Positions 51,154 through 61,479 of a stretch of DNA of 64,000 nt are shown piece by piece. The DNA is from Roseburia porci. GTDB lineage: Bacteria; Bacillota; Clostridia; Lachnospirales; Lachnospiraceae. A program made the position numbers and the translations under genes. Positions within the stretch are counted from its first letter, which is position 1; the number at the start of each line of letters is the position of its first letter. Location of the stretch: the NCBI RefSeq assembly GCF_009695765.1, contig NZ_VUNI01000018.1, positions 1 to 64,000 on the forward strand. Reading direction: 5' to 3'. Under the pieces are notes generated by a model, which worked only from the letters and a program-made list of their open reading frames with translations, did no database searches and was not told the origin of the DNA.

Positions 51154-53019
51154 GTGGAGAAACAAAGGAAATCAGGGAAGATGAAGAAACAGGATCCGAA
51201 GAAGGAAGAACGGAAAGAGGCGCGCAGACAGAAACGCCTTGCAAAACAGACGAAAACAGCGCAGACAGCCAAAGCAGGCAAGAAGGGGACCAGAAATAAG
51301 AAGGCTGTCAGCTATGAACTTTCAAAGAAAGGACCAAAATCATTAAATGCATTGTTTGCATTGGGATTTGGAGCTATTCTCGTTGTATATATCGTTACAC
51401 AGATCGCAATCAACTCTGTGCTGAATACGGCGAAAGCGGCAGCACAGGAGATGGAGGATAAATCCATGGTCGTTGTGACGGAAGCGTCCAACATCCGCAT
51501 GGATATTTTGCAGGTTCAGAACATTGTGACGTCACTTACTGCGAAACAGGCAGTGCCAAAGGATGGCTATGAGAAGAGTGATGATTATGCAGAGCAGCTT
51601 AAAGCATCCATAGAACTGGTAAGTGATATTGACCATGAACATGCAAGTGGATGGAAGATTGTATCAGACAAATTCGATTCTTTTTATAAAAAAGGACAGA
51701 ATATGGCAGAGCAGTCACAGAGCAAAGGTGTTGATTCTGCCGGATTTTACCTGTCATCTTTTACCGATGATGCGAACCTGATCAACCAGTGCGTAGACAA
51801 ACTGGTTGGTTATGCACAGCAATCGTTTGAGGAACAGGCTGATACGATCAATAAGATCATCAGCGGATGTCAGAAGGCAAGTTATGCCAGCAGTGCAGTT
51901 ATGATCATCATCATTCTGATCGTTATCCGGTATTTTACTTCTACGGTTGTAAGACCGATCCGTACTGTAACCGGACAGCTTGCGGCGCTTGAACAGAGAG
52001 ATCTGACAAAGACCCCGATTCCGGTAAAAGGAAGACATGAGATCGCACGTCTTGCGGTTGCGTCGAATGAATTACAGAAATCCATGAAAGATATCATGGG
52101 AGTGCTTGGAACATCCAGTGATAATCTGAATGAAGCTTCGGATTCCATGAATGTCAAATCAGATCAGGTATGTCAGAATGTCAGTGAGATCACAGATGCG
52201 ATTTCGGATATTGCGACACGAGTATCGGATCAGGCAGGAAGCATTGAAGAGACCGGACAGCAGATGGAACGTCTTGAGAATATCGCTACCAGAAATGAAG
52301 AAATCTCCAATGAACTGATGCAGACCAGCAAGCAGATTGCCGAGGCCAGCGAAGCAGGTACCGAGGTATTACAGCAGCTTTCTGCTGTTACAAAGGACGC
52401 AGAAGGATCCTTTGATAAGATTTTTGAGAGTATTGAAAGAATTAACGTCAGCACAGAGCGGATTGCAAAGGCATCGGATATGATCCAGAGTATTGCATCC
52501 CAGACGAACCTTCTTTCCCTGAATGCTTCGATTGAGGCAGCAAGGGCTGGAGAAGCCGGAAAAGGATTTGCGGTTGTTGCGGATGAGATCCGTAAACTTT
52601 CCGAAGAATCCGCAAACTGTGTACATGATATCAATGCAATGCTGAACGAACTGAAAGAATGTGTTCAGAACGCAACCGATCAGAGCGAGAACGTAAAACA
52701 GAACGTTGAGAAACAGGTTGAAGGCGTACATAATACTCAGGAGAAGTACACAGATATCACAGCAAACATTGATGGAATCAATGGACAGATCAATACATTG
52801 GGTGGTATTACACAGGATCTGACCGATATCTGTAAAGTAATTCGTGATGCAGTCGTAGAGATCAGCGAATCTGCAGAACAGAATGCAGCAGCGACAGAAG
52901 AGACAAGCGCATCCGCACAGGAAGTACTTGCTTCTATGCAGGAGATTAATCAGGAATGTCTGAATACCAAGGGACTTTCCGATGAACTGAAAGAGCAGGT
53001 TAAGCTTTATACTTTATAG
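51154..53019 (+). CDS. Methyl-accepting chemotaxis protein
   Basis: A 621-residue chemoreceptor. An unusually long basic cytoplasmic N-terminus (about 55 Lys/Arg-rich residues) precedes the first membrane helix (~66-86). The extracellular four-helix sensor spans ~87-245, the second helix ~246-266, then a HAMP domain. The signalling tip [20 protein letters not shown] lies near residues 465-484. It would pass ligand signals to CheA and CheW, implying motility. GTG 51154 follows AAGGGGGAATC. The ligand is unknown. Confidence 0.93.
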   Translation: MEKQRKSGKMKKQDPKKEERKEARRQKRLAKQTKTAQTAKAGKKGTRNKKAVSYELSKKGPKSLNALFALGFGAILVVYIVTQIAINSVLNTAKAAAQEMEDKSMVVVTEASNIRMDILQVQNIVTSLTAKQAVPKDGYEKSDDYAEQLKASIELVSDIDHEHASGWKIVSDKFDSFYKKGQNMAEQSQSKGVDSAGFYLSSFTDDANLINQCVDKLVGYAQQSFEEQADTINKIISGCQKASYASSAVMIIIILIVIRYFTSTVVRPIRTVTGQLAALEQRDLTKTPIPVKGRHEIARLAVASNELQKSMKDIMGVLGTSSDNLNEASDSMNVKSDQVCQNVSEITDAISDIATRVSDQAGSIEETGQQMERLENIATRNEEISNELMQTSKQIAEASEAGTEVLQQLSAVTKDAEGSFDKIFESIERINVSTERIAKASDMIQSIASQTNLLSLNASIEAARAGEAGKGFAVVADEIRKLSEESANCVHDINAMLNELKECVQNATDQSENVKQNVEKQVEGVHNTQEKYTDITANIDGINGQINTLGGITQDLTDICKVIRDAVVEISESAEQNAAATEETSASAQEVLASMQEINQECLNTKGLSDELKEQVKLYTL

Positions 53020-53037
53020 GCAGCATATAACAGGTCA

Positions 53038-53066
53038 GGGGGGATCTTACACAGATTCCCCCTTTT
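53038..53066 (+). terminator. Terminator after the chemoreceptor gene
   Basis: GGGGGGATC pairs with GATTCCCCC around TTACACA, followed by TTTT. Confidence 0.85.
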
Positions 53067-53076
53067 ATCATGATGA

Positions 53077-53292
53077 ATAATAGACATTTGCGAAACTATC
53101 AAAATCTAAACTAAGCATGTGCTGTGAGTACAGGTAACTCGCAGGTGCTTCAGAGCGGCCGGTACTTAGACGTTGTATTTTGACGTCTTATGTACCGTTG
53201 CCAGCGATGAGCAGCGAGAGCGTGCCTGCGATTATTTGTACTCACAGCACATGCCAGAGTAAGTTTAAAATAGTTTCGCAATTACCTATTAT
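53077..53292. repeat. Palindromic structured element, family 1, copy B
   Basis: The reverse-orientation partner of the element at 21356-21566. The outer stems are ATAATAG/CTATTAT, GCGAAACTAT (53090-53099)/ATAGTTTCGC (53270-53279) and CATGTGCTGTGAGTACA (53116-53132)/TGTACTCACAGCACATG (53237-53253). The core of about 105 bases (roughly 53135-53240) differs from copy A at about five positions by eye. The stem changes relative to copy A are matched on both arms. It sits between the chemoreceptor terminator and the aminotransferase gene; no promoter is recognisable for the latter. Confidence 0.85.
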
Positions 53293-53317
53293 GAATAAAA
53301 GATGAAGGAGAGGAAAT

Positions 53318-54511
53318 ATGAAACTGGTATCAGAAGAAATGTATGAACTTGGAAGCAAACGTTCCGCCATTCGTGAACTGTTTGAGTATGGAAAAAAGCG
53401 TGCAGAAGTGGTCGGAGCAGAGAATGTATATGACTTTTCACTTGGCAATCCGACCGTTCCGGCGCCGGACTGTGTAAATGAAACAATCCGTGAACTGACA
53501 GAGGAACTGAATTCCATCCAGTTGCACGGTTATACTTCTGCGCAGGGAGATCTTGAATGCAGACAGGCAACAGCGGATTATCTCAATAGAACCTATGGAA
53601 CGCATTTTCATGCGGACAATTTTTATATGACAATGGGTGCTGCAGCATCACTTTCCATCTGTTTTAAAGCACTGACGACAGATCGTGATGACGAATTTAT
53701 CACAATCGCTCCATTTTTCCCGGAATATCGTGTTTTTGTAGAATCCGCAGGTGCAAAGCTTGTTGTGATTCCACCGGATACCAGTAATTTCCAGATTGAT
53801 TTTGATGCACTGGAAAAATCATTGACACCGCATACAAAGGGGGTTATTATCAATTCGCCGAACAACCCTTCCGGTGCAGTTTATTCAGCGGAGACGATTG
53901 CACATCTTGCAGAGATCCTCAGAAAGAAATCTGTGGAGTTTGGCACGGAAATATTTATTTTGTCGGATGAACCATATCGTGAGATCGCATATGACGGTGT
54001 TGAAGTGCCATATGTGACTGAATTTTATGACAATACACTGGTATGTTATTCTTACAGCAAATCACTCTCTCTTCCGGGAGAACGTATCGGATATGTGCTT
54101 GTTCCGGATGAAGCATACGAGAGCAAAAAGATATATGCAGCAATCTGCGGTGCAGGACGTGCACTTGGTTATGTATGTGCACCAAGTCTTTTCCAGAAGG
54201 TTGTGACAAGATGTATTGGAGCAACCGGCGACATCAGTCTTTATAAGAAAAATCGTGACATCCTTTACAAAGGACTTACCGATATTGGATATGAGTGCTA
54301 TAAGCCGGATGGCGCTTTTTACATGTTTGTAAAAGCACTTGAACCGGATGCAGATGCATTCTGTGAAAAAGCAAAGGAAGAGGATCTTCTGATCGTTTCA
54401 GCAACTGGATTTGGCTGCCCGGGTTATGTCCGGATTTCCTACTGCGTTGATGAAGACATGATCAGACGCTCATTTGCAGCGTTTGAACGTCTTTACAAGA
54501 AATATAAATAA
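53318..54511 (+). CDS. PLP-dependent aminotransferase, class I/II
   Basis: A 397-residue fold-type I aminotransferase. YDFSLGNPTVPAPDCV near the start, NSPNNPSGAVYS (~175), the acceptor SDEPYREI and the PLP lysine in SYSKSLSLPGERIGYV (~248). It is the first gene of a run leading into a purine permease and a molybdenum hydroxylase. Its amino donor and acceptor are not evident. GAAGGAGAGG precedes the ATG. Confidence 0.9.
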   Translation: MKLVSEEMYELGSKRSAIRELFEYGKKRAEVVGAENVYDFSLGNPTVPAPDCVNETIRELTEELNSIQLHGYTSAQGDLECRQATADYLNRTYGTHFHADNFYMTMGAAASLSICFKALTTDRDDEFITIAPFFPEYRVFVESAGAKLVVIPPDTSNFQIDFDALEKSLTPHTKGVIINSPNNPSGAVYSAETIAHLAEILRKKSVEFGTEIFILSDEPYREIAYDGVEVPYVTEFYDNTLVCYSYSKSLSLPGERIGYVLVPDEAYESKKIYAAICGAGRALGYVCAPSLFQKVVTRCIGATGDISLYKKNRDILYKGLTDIGYECYKPDGAFYMFVKALEPDADAFCEKAKEEDLLIVSATGFGCPGYVRISYCVDEDMIRRSFAAFERLYKKYK

Positions 54512-54530
54512 TTAATTCAAGGAGAAAACT

Positions 54531-55964
54531 ATGAAAATCACAAAAGAGACAAAGGGAACAAATGAGTTCACTTCGCCGTATGACTTTTACGGTAAGATCC
54601 CGGTCAGCAATGCAATCCTTTACGGACTTCAGCATGTGCTTGCCATGTTTGTGGGCAATCTTACACCACTTATTGTAATCTGCGGAGCATGTGGAATTGG
54701 AGCAGCTTCCGATTTTGCATCGGTTTATGTAGAACTGCTTCAGAATGCAATGATCATTGCAGGTGTTGTAACATTGATCCAGTTGTTTTCCATCGGACCT
54801 GTCGGCGGAAAGGTTCCGATCATCATGGGAACAAGCTCCGGATTTATCGGGGTATTCAGCAGTGTTGCCAATATCATGGGCGGCGGAATACTTGCATATG
54901 GCGCAATGATGGGAGCATCCATTATCGGTGGTCTTTTTGAAGGTGTGCTCGGTCTGTTCTTAAAGCCGCTGCGTAAATTCTTCCCGGCTGTTGTAACCGG
55001 TACAGTTGTACTTTCCATCGGTTTGTCACTGATCAGCGTTGGTGTGAATTCGTTTGGTGGTGGAGCTTCTGCAAAAGACTTTGGTTCTGTTGAGAACCTT
55101 CTGATCGGTCTTGCAGTACTTTGTATCATTCTTGCAATCAAACATTTTGCAAAAGGAATCGCTGGTTCCTCAGCGATCCTGATCGGTATTATCTGCGGAT
55201 ATATCATCTGCGGTATTATGGGTGTTGTTCTTCCGACAACCGGAATCGATGCAGATGGTGTACAGTATACCAAAGCATGGGTATTGAATTTTGACAAAGT
55301 AAGAGATGCGAGCTGGTTCGCATTCCCGACAATTCTTCCGGTGAAACCGGTATTTGATGTGCGTGCCATTATCCCGGTGCTGATCATGTTCATTGTAACC
55401 GCAGTTGAGACCGTGGGAGATATTTCCGGTGTTATGGTCGGCGGACTTGGAAGAGAAGCAACGGATGATGAATTATCCGGCGGCGTTATGTGTGATGGTC
55501 TTGGTTCTTCTCTTGCAGCGGTATTTGGCGTACTTCCAAATACTTCTTTCAGCCAGAACGTAGGTCTTGTAACCATGACAAAAGTTGTAAACCGAATGGC
55601 ACTTTCCTTCGGAGCAATCTTTCTGATCCTTTGCGGTCTGTTTCCAAAGCTTGCAGCGCTGATCTCCATTATGCCACAGAGCGTGCTTGGCGGAGCTGCA
55701 GTTATGATGTTCTCTTCCATCGTCATCAGTGGTATTCAGCTGATTACGAAAGAGCCGCTGGATGGCAGAAACATTACCATCGTATCCGTAGCGCTTGGAC
55801 TTGGATATGGTCTTGGTGCAAACAGCACGATTCTTGCTCACCTTCCTCAGGTATTCCAGCTGATCTGTGGTGAGTCCGGAATTGTACCTGCAGCATTTGT
55901 TGCAATTATTCTCAATATCATTCTTCCAAAGGATAAGCCTGTGGAAAAAGCAGACCAGGAATAA
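54531..55964 (+). CDS. Nucleobase:cation symporter, NCS2 family (xanthine/uracil permease)
   Basis: A 477-residue transporter with about 14 helices. The NCS2 signature appears as ETVGDISGVMVGGLGREATDDELSGGVMCDG (the conserved acidic QH-like region is near residue 300-325) and NTSFSQNVGLVTMT. The downstream hydroxylase genes make purines (xanthine, hypoxanthine or urate) the likely cargo. AAGGAGAA precedes the ATG; the gap to the next gene is 15 nt. Confidence 0.92.
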   Translation: MKITKETKGTNEFTSPYDFYGKIPVSNAILYGLQHVLAMFVGNLTPLIVICGACGIGAASDFASVYVELLQNAMIIAGVVTLIQLFSIGPVGGKVPIIMGTSSGFIGVFSSVANIMGGGILAYGAMMGASIIGGLFEGVLGLFLKPLRKFFPAVVTGTVVLSIGLSLISVGVNSFGGGASAKDFGSVENLLIGLAVLCIILAIKHFAKGIAGSSAILIGIICGYIICGIMGVVLPTTGIDADGVQYTKAWVLNFDKVRDASWFAFPTILPVKPVFDVRAIIPVLIMFIVTAVETVGDISGVMVGGLGREATDDELSGGVMCDGLGSSLAAVFGVLPNTSFSQNVGLVTMTKVVNRMALSFGAIFLILCGLFPKLAALISIMPQSVLGGAAVMMFSSIVISGIQLITKEPLDGRNITIVSVALGLGYGLGANSTILAHLPQVFQLICGESGIVPAAFVAIILNIILPKDKPVEKADQE

Positions 55965-55979
55965 AGAAGAGGTGGATAA

Positions 55980-56777
55980 ATGCTTAGATTTAAGCAGTAT
56001 TACAGAGTAGAAACAATTGATGAGGCGTATGAACTGAACCAGAAAAAGGCGAATCATATCATGGCCGGGAACCTGTGGTTAAGACAGCAGAACCGCACGA
56101 TTGGCGGAGTGATTGATCTTTCGGACCTTGGACTGGATCAGATTGAAGAAACAGAAGATGCATTTGTGATCGGAGCGATGGTAACCCTTCGCCAGATCGA
56201 ATGCAGTGAAGCACTGGCACAATATTTAAACGGGGCAGCACGCGAAAGCGTGCGCCACATTGTCGGAGTACAGTTCCGTAATCTTGCGACCGTTGGCGGA
56301 AGCCTGTATGGAAGATATGGTTTTTCTGATGTGCTGACGTTATTTCTTGCACTTGGGGCAAAAGTGCGTCTGTATCACACTGGCGAAGTGGAACTGGCTG
56401 ATTATGTGGATCAGAAACTGGACCGCGATGTTTTGGAGGCAGTAATTCTTCCGAAAAAGGTAGAGGGCTGTTCTTATCAGTGCATCCGAAACAGTGAAAC
56501 CGATTTTCCGGTGCTTACCTGTTGTATGGCAAAAGTGAATGGTGTATATCAGGGAACGATCGGTGCAAGACCGGGACGGGCAGTTTTATTCCGGGATGAA
56601 ACCGGTCTTTTAAAAGATGGAATTAACGAGGAATCTGTGGCTGCATTTGCAGATTATGTCAGAACACATGTGGTAACCGGAAGCAATTACCGTGCAGGAG
56701 CCGAATACCGCCGGAAAATGTCTGGTGTCCTGACAAAACGTGCCCTTATGGCAATTAAGGAAGGAGGTCTGAACTGA
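55980..56777 (+). CDS. Xanthine dehydrogenase-family FAD-binding subunit
   Basis: A 265-residue medium subunit of a molybdenum hydroxylase. The FAD motif AGNLWLRQQNRTIGGVIDLS (residues ~25-45) and QFRNLATVGGSLYGRYGFSD (~97-116) carry the conserved Gly/Thr positions. It passes electrons from the FeS subunit to NAD+ or another acceptor. The start follows AAGAGGTGG; the stop overlaps the FeS-subunit ATG. Confidence 0.9.
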   Translation: MLRFKQYYRVETIDEAYELNQKKANHIMAGNLWLRQQNRTIGGVIDLSDLGLDQIEETEDAFVIGAMVTLRQIECSEALAQYLNGAARESVRHIVGVQFRNLATVGGSLYGRYGFSDVLTLFLALGAKVRLYHTGEVELADYVDQKLDRDVLEAVILPKKVEGCSYQCIRNSETDFPVLTCCMAKVNGVYQGTIGARPGRAVLFRDETGLLKDGINEESVAAFADYVRTHVVTGSNYRAGAEYRRKMSGVLTKRALMAIKEGGLN

Positions 56778-57256
56778 TGGAGATTACATTTCAGCTGAAC
56801 GGGAAAAAAATAACGCGCAGTATCGAAAGCGATACCATTCTTTTGGACCTTCTGAGAGAATTAAAATGCTACAGCGTAAAACGTGGCTGTGAGACATCTA
56901 ACTGTGGTCTGTGCACGGTTTTTGTGAACGAGAAACCAATACTGTCCTGCAGCACGATCGCTGCAAGAGTGAACGGTGCCGAGGTTGTTACCTTAGAGGG
57001 ACTTCAGGATGAGGCAAAGGCGTTTGGTGCATATGTGGCAGACGAAGGTGCCGAACAGTGTGGATTCTGTAATCCGGGATTTATGATGAATGCAATCGCA
57101 ATGTTCCGTGAAAATCCAGATCCGACAGACGATGAGATCCGCGAGTATCTTTCGGGCAATCTTTGTCGCTGTTCCGGATATGAAGGGCAGCTGAGGGGCA
57201 TCAAAGCCTACCTCGCATACAAAAAGGGGGAGGTGCAGAATCATGTTACACAGTGA
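56777..57256 (+). CDS. Molybdenum hydroxylase [2Fe-2S] subunit
   Basis: A 159-residue small subunit with two 2Fe-2S sites: a plant-ferredoxin-type cluster (CETSNCGLCTVFVNEKPILSC, cysteines ~39-60) and the helical cluster (CGFCNPGFMM and LCRCSGYEG, ~95-135). It relays electrons from the molybdenum centre to FAD. GGAGG precedes the ATG. It overlaps the large subunit gene by 14 nt. Confidence 0.94.
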   Translation: MEITFQLNGKKITRSIESDTILLDLLRELKCYSVKRGCETSNCGLCTVFVNEKPILSCSTIAARVNGAEVVTLEGLQDEAKAFGAYVADEGAEQCGFCNPGFMMNAIAMFRENPDPTDDEIREYLSGNLCRCSGYEGQLRGIKAYLAYKKGEVQNHVTQ

Positions 57257-59555
57257 TGACCGTGAATACAAAGTAGTAACCAAGCGTATCCGCAAGAAAG
57301 ATGCCATGCAGCTTGTGACTGGACAGCCGGTCTATGTGGATGATATTACACCATCTGACTGCCTTGTTGTAAAGCTTTTAAGAAGCCCGTATGCAAGTGC
57401 ACTGATCAGAAATATCGATACAAGTAAAGCATATCTTGTGCCAGGAGTTGAGGCCGTCTATACGTATAAAGATGTTCCGAACCAGCGTTTTACGGTGGCA
57501 GGGCAGACTTTTCCGGAGCCGAGTGCCTATGACAGACTGATATTGGATCAGAGACTTCGTGCGATTGGAGATCCAGTGGCAATTATCGCCGCAGAGACAC
57601 TGGAAGCTGCGGAAAAAGCGATGAAGCTGATCAAAGTCGAATATGAAGTACTTGAGCCGGTTCTGGATCCGCATAAGGCAAAAGACAATCCGATTCTTGT
57701 CCATCCGGAAGAAAACTGGAAAGCACTTTGTCCGGTAGGCGCGGACAATAAACGGAATCTTGTAGCTCATAGCGAAGACTCCCATGGCGATGTGGAGGCA
57801 GAGTTTGCAAAATGCGATGAGATCGTGGAAGGCACCTATCATTGTAAGGCGAACAATCAGGCAATGATGGAGACATTCCGCACATATTGTGAGATCGACA
57901 CCTACGGAAGACTGCACGTGATCAGTTCCACACAGATTGTTTTCCATTGCAGAAGAATCCTTTCCAATGCACTTGGCATTCCGAAATCCAAGATCCGCAT
58001 TACCAAGCCACGTATTGGTGGTGGATTTGGCGCAAAACAGAGTGTTGTTTCTGAAATCTATCCGGCATTTGTAACATGGATGACCAAGAAACCTTCCAAG
58101 ATCATCTATACAAGAGAGGAAAGCCAGATCGTGGCTTCTCCACGTCATGAGATGGAAGTTACGGTAAAAGTCGGAGCGGATAAAGAGGGACATATCCGTG
58201 CAATCGACCTGTATACATTATCAAACAGTGGTGCATATTCCGAGCATGGACCGACAACGGTCGGACTTTCCGGTCACAAATCCATTCCGCTGTATTCCAA
58301 TAATCTGAAAGCACACCGTTTTACCTGTGACGTTGTATACACAAACGTTCAGGCGGCCGGTGCATTTCGCGGATATGGAGCACCACAGGGAATCTTTGCA
58401 CTCGAATCGGCAGTCAGTGAGCTGGCAGACCGGCTTCATATGGACCCGGTGGCGATCCGTGAACTCAACATGGTAAGAGAAGGAAATATCATGGATGCTT
58501 ACTATGGTGAGACATGCCTTTCCTGCAGCCTTGACCGGTGCATGGAAAAAGCAAAAGAGATGATCGGATGGGACGAAAAATACCCATATCGTGACATCGG
58601 GAATCACAAAGTCCGTGCCGTAGGTATGTCGATCGCAATGCAGGGATCTGGAATTTCCGGAGTTGATGTGGGAAGCGCCACGGTAAAGCTGACCGAGGAC
58701 GGGCAGTATTCACTGGTGATCGGTGCAGCTGATATGGGAACGGGATGCGACACGATCCTTGCCCAGATGGTGGCAGAGTGCATGGACTGTTCGATAGATG
58801 ATGTAACTGTGTACAGCGCAGATACGGATTTTTCACCGTATGATTCCGGTTCTTATGCATCCAGTACGACGTATGTCACCGGAATGGCAGTAGAAAAGGC
58901 ATGCGCAAAGCTTCAGAAGCATATCTGCAGAATCGGAGCAGAAATGCTCTCGCTTGCAGAGGATGAGGTAGAATTTACCTCTGCTGGAGTAACTGCCACG
59001 GCAGATCCAGATAAAAAGGTATCACTTCTTGATATTGCAACCAAGTCAATGTGCGGAAACTGTGAGACGATCCAGGTTACGGAATCCCATTCTTCACCGA
59101 CTTCCCCGCCACCATATATGGTAGGTATGTGTGAGGTCGAGCTCGACCGGGAGACGGGAGAGATCAAGCTGATCGACTATGTCGGTGTTGTGGACTGTGG
59201 CACAGTAATCAATGAGAATCTTGCCCGTGTCCAGACAGAAGGCGGACTGGCACAGGGAATTGGTATGGCATTGTATGAAAATGTCACATATACAGATAAG
59301 GGTGCGATTTCCGAGAATTCACTTATGAATTACAAGATTCCATCCCGTCTGGACATTGGAAATATCCGCGTGGCATTTGAGAGCAGTTATGAACCAAGTG
59401 GTCCGTTTGGCGCGAAATCCATCGGAGAGCTGGTTATTGATACCCCGTGTCCGACCATTGCAGATGCAATTTATAATGCAACCGGCGTATTTATCAAAGA
59501 AGTGCCATTTACACCGGAGAAAATCTTAGAGGCATTTGAACAACATGCGAAATAG
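57243..59555 (+). CDS. Molybdenum hydroxylase catalytic subunit (xanthine dehydrogenase-like)
   Basis: A 770-residue large subunit. It starts with KRIRKKDAMQLVTGQPVYVDD, then cofactor motifs PRIGGGFGAKQ (~260), AFRGYGAPQG (~376), GAADMGTGCDTILAQM (~495) and the catalytic glutamate in GPFGAKSIGELV (~725). Together with the FAD and FeS subunits it would hydroxylate a purine such as xanthine or a related heterocycle. The residues defining the substrate cannot be settled by eye. AGGTGCAG precedes ATG 57243. Its stop overlaps the cytidylyltransferase start. Confidence 0.92.
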   Translation: MLHSDDREYKVVTKRIRKKDAMQLVTGQPVYVDDITPSDCLVVKLLRSPYASALIRNIDTSKAYLVPGVEAVYTYKDVPNQRFTVAGQTFPEPSAYDRLILDQRLRAIGDPVAIIAAETLEAAEKAMKLIKVEYEVLEPVLDPHKAKDNPILVHPEENWKALCPVGADNKRNLVAHSEDSHGDVEAEFAKCDEIVEGTYHCKANNQAMMETFRTYCEIDTYGRLHVISSTQIVFHCRRILSNALGIPKSKIRITKPRIGGGFGAKQSVVSEIYPAFVTWMTKKPSKIIYTREESQIVASPRHEMEVTVKVGADKEGHIRAIDLYTLSNSGAYSEHGPTTVGLSGHKSIPLYSNNLKAHRFTCDVVYTNVQAAGAFRGYGAPQGIFALESAVSELADRLHMDPVAIRELNMVREGNIMDAYYGETCLSCSLDRCMEKAKEMIGWDEKYPYRDIGNHKVRAVGMSIAMQGSGISGVDVGSATVKLTEDGQYSLVIGAADMGTGCDTILAQMVAECMDCSIDDVTVYSADTDFSPYDSGSYASSTTYVTGMAVEKACAKLQKHICRIGAEMLSLAEDEVEFTSAGVTATADPDKKVSLLDIATKSMCGNCETIQVTESHSSPTSPPPYMVGMCEVELDRETGEIKLIDYVGVVDCGTVINENLARVQTEGGLAQGIGMALYENVTYTDKGAISENSLMNYKIPSRLDIGNIRVAFESSYEPSGPFGAKSIGELVIDTPCPTIADAIYNATGVFIKEVPFTPEKILEAFEQHAK

Positions 59556-60204
59556 AATTATTTATCTGGCAGCAGGAAACAGTGTGCGGTTTGGGGAGAA
59601 CAAACTCCTCTTCCCGATCGCTGGAAAGCCCATGTATCAATATGGGCTTTTCCTGCTGTTTTCTATATTAGAGAAAAAAGAAGAATATGAACTTATCGTT
59701 GCGACGCAGTATCCGCAGATCTATGAAGAAGTTTCACAATTAAAATTGCAGCGGGAGAAAATTGCAGACCGGGTATATCCGCTTCTCACGAAACAAAGTC
59801 GTCTTGGCATGTCGTACACGATCCGCGAAGCAATCGAGTACGGATGGACGATTCCTGAAAAGACAGATTTTTCAAATTGTATATATGGAAATGAGCGTAA
59901 GATATGGCAGGAAGGCCCTAATTATGATACATTTATGGTAGCAGATCAGCCATATATGACAGAGGTAAGTCTTCTGGGATTTATGGAAGGAATGACAAAC
60001 TCCGGTAAGATGGTCGGTTGTGTGACCGAGAAGGATCAGTATGGGAATCCGGTCATGTTTCGTTCCAGTCTGGAAGAAGAATTGTTACAGCTGGAAGGCG
60101 ATCAGGGCGGAAAAAGGATCTTTCGGAAGCACTTAGACAGCAGTTATACTTATCCGGTAGAGAATGAGTGTCAGGATATCGACAGATTGAGCAGCCTGAA
60201 ATGA
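59545..60204 (+). CDS. MocA-like molybdenum cofactor cytidylyltransferase
   Basis: A 219-residue NTP transferase. The nucleotide loop LAAGNSVRFGENKLLFPIAGKP (first ~30 residues) and the metal Asp in FMVADQPYM (~133) match MobA/MocA proteins that attach CMP or GMP to molybdopterin. GNPVMF (~172) is also conserved. Directly after the hydroxylase it probably supplies its cytosine-dinucleotide cofactor. ATG 59545 is preferred; TTG 59536 is an alternative. The C-terminus overlaps an alternative start of the next frame. Confidence 0.85.
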   Translation: MRNRIIYLAAGNSVRFGENKLLFPIAGKPMYQYGLFLLFSILEKKEEYELIVATQYPQIYEEVSQLKLQREKIADRVYPLLTKQSRLGMSYTIREAIEYGWTIPEKTDFSNCIYGNERKIWQEGPNYDTFMVADQPYMTEVSLLGFMEGMTNSGKMVGCVTEKDQYGNPVMFRSSLEEELLQLEGDQGGKRIFRKHLDSSYTYPVENECQDIDRLSSLK

Positions 60205-60260
60205 TCAGGAGAAGATGTGTCCGCAGGCCGGACAGTTCATGGAAGAAAGCAGGGGAAGAT

Positions 60261-61379
60261 ATGGAAAGTTCAGACAAAGAAATAATGGACAGGATTGCAG
60301 AGCAGGAAAAGCCAGAACAGGAAAGACCAGAACAGGAAAAACCAAAGCAGGAAGTAATAAACGAAAGTCTGCAGCTGCAGAAAGCCGTCTGGGTCAGGGA
60401 CGAGATCGAGCGAAGACGAAAAGAAGAAGATGCACTTTTGGATCAGATTTTTGCAGAGCAGAAAGCATTACATGAACTCAACGAGAATGTAGATGAGAAC
60501 ATGAAACATGCCAGTGAAGGACGGCGCTACCGCGAAGAGATGAAAGAGCGGCTCAACAGGCAGGTCTATGCAATGCATGATCTGAGTGAAGACAAGATGG
60601 AAGGCATGAGAGAATATTCGAATGCTTATCACAAGGGATTTGCACTTGCGATGTTTCTGCTGTCGCTGGTACTTTGTGTATTCTGTGGCTATCTGAATGG
60701 GATTGCGTCACAGATCACACTTGCAATGCTCTTTTTTACGGCATTGCAGGGGGCTGTACTTATCCAGGAGACCAGATGTTTTCTGGTGTGGAAGTGGATC
60801 TGCCGGCTTGCACAGATGCTGACATTTCCTGGAATGCTTGTACTTTTCATTGGAAATGAACTGGGGTATTCCTATTATGAACGGGCACTAAAATACAGTC
60901 TTGCAGGCGCTTTTGCGTTTCTGGCTCTGACTATGGCTGCGTATTTTCTGTATGATCCGTATCGCACTGCAAGAGACCGGATACGGGATGCAAAAAGCAC
61001 GATCCGCAATGTGGAGCGAATCGCCCGTAAACAGGTGAAAAAGAACCAGAAAACCCGCATAAAAGAAGAGAACCGTACACAGAAGCAGCAGGATAAAGAG
61101 GAAAGCAGAGCCGAAAAGCTTCGGCAAAAGGAAGCCGACAGAGCAGAGAGACTCCGCCAGAAAGAGGAAAACCGGGCTGAGAAGCTGCGCCAGAAAGAAG
61201 AGAAAAGAGCTGAAAACCTTCGCCAGAAGGAAGAAGACGCAGAGCAGAGACAAGAGAGATCAGACCAGAAAAAAGAAGAATTTTTAAGCAGATTCCGGAA
61301 AGTAAAAGCTTCTGACGATATTCCGGAACCGGCAGACTTCGAGAGTCTTCCGGAGGACGACACAAAATCTGCGGTATAA
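60261..61379 (+). CDS. Membrane protein with long charged coiled-coil repeats
   Basis: A 372-residue protein. An acidic/Gln-rich start (EQEKPEQERPEQEKPKQE), a coiled coil (~40-125), four membrane helices (~130-235) and then a ~110-residue highly charged helical tail. The tail contains four near-perfect 11-residue repeats of the type RAEKLRQKEEN. The function is not recognisable; the tail could be a single stiff helix. GGGGAAG precedes ATG 60261; a longer frame from 60168 overlaps the cytidylyltransferase gene and lacks a ribosome binding site. Confidence 0.7.
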   Translation: MESSDKEIMDRIAEQEKPEQERPEQEKPKQEVINESLQLQKAVWVRDEIERRRKEEDALLDQIFAEQKALHELNENVDENMKHASEGRRYREEMKERLNRQVYAMHDLSEDKMEGMREYSNAYHKGFALAMFLLSLVLCVFCGYLNGIASQITLAMLFFTALQGAVLIQETRCFLVWKWICRLAQMLTFPGMLVLFIGNELGYSYYERALKYSLAGAFAFLALTMAAYFLYDPYRTARDRIRDAKSTIRNVERIARKQVKKNQKTRIKEENRTQKQQDKEESRAEKLRQKEADRAERLRQKEENRAEKLRQKEEKRAENLRQKEEDAEQRQERSDQKKEEFLSRFRKVKASDDIPEPADFESLPEDDTKSAV

Positions 61380-61479
61380 TATAACTTTATTGGTTTAAAG
61401 TAAAAAAGTGCTTGCCTTTTCTACGTAAAACGAATATGATGATTAATAAAGAAAACATATCGTTTATGGAGGAAAAGAC

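Noticed and set aside
54740-55726. 328-codon minus-strand frame within the NCS2 permease gene.
   Set aside because: Antisense shadow rich in Pro/Thr/Ile; the plus strand encodes an unmistakable transporter.
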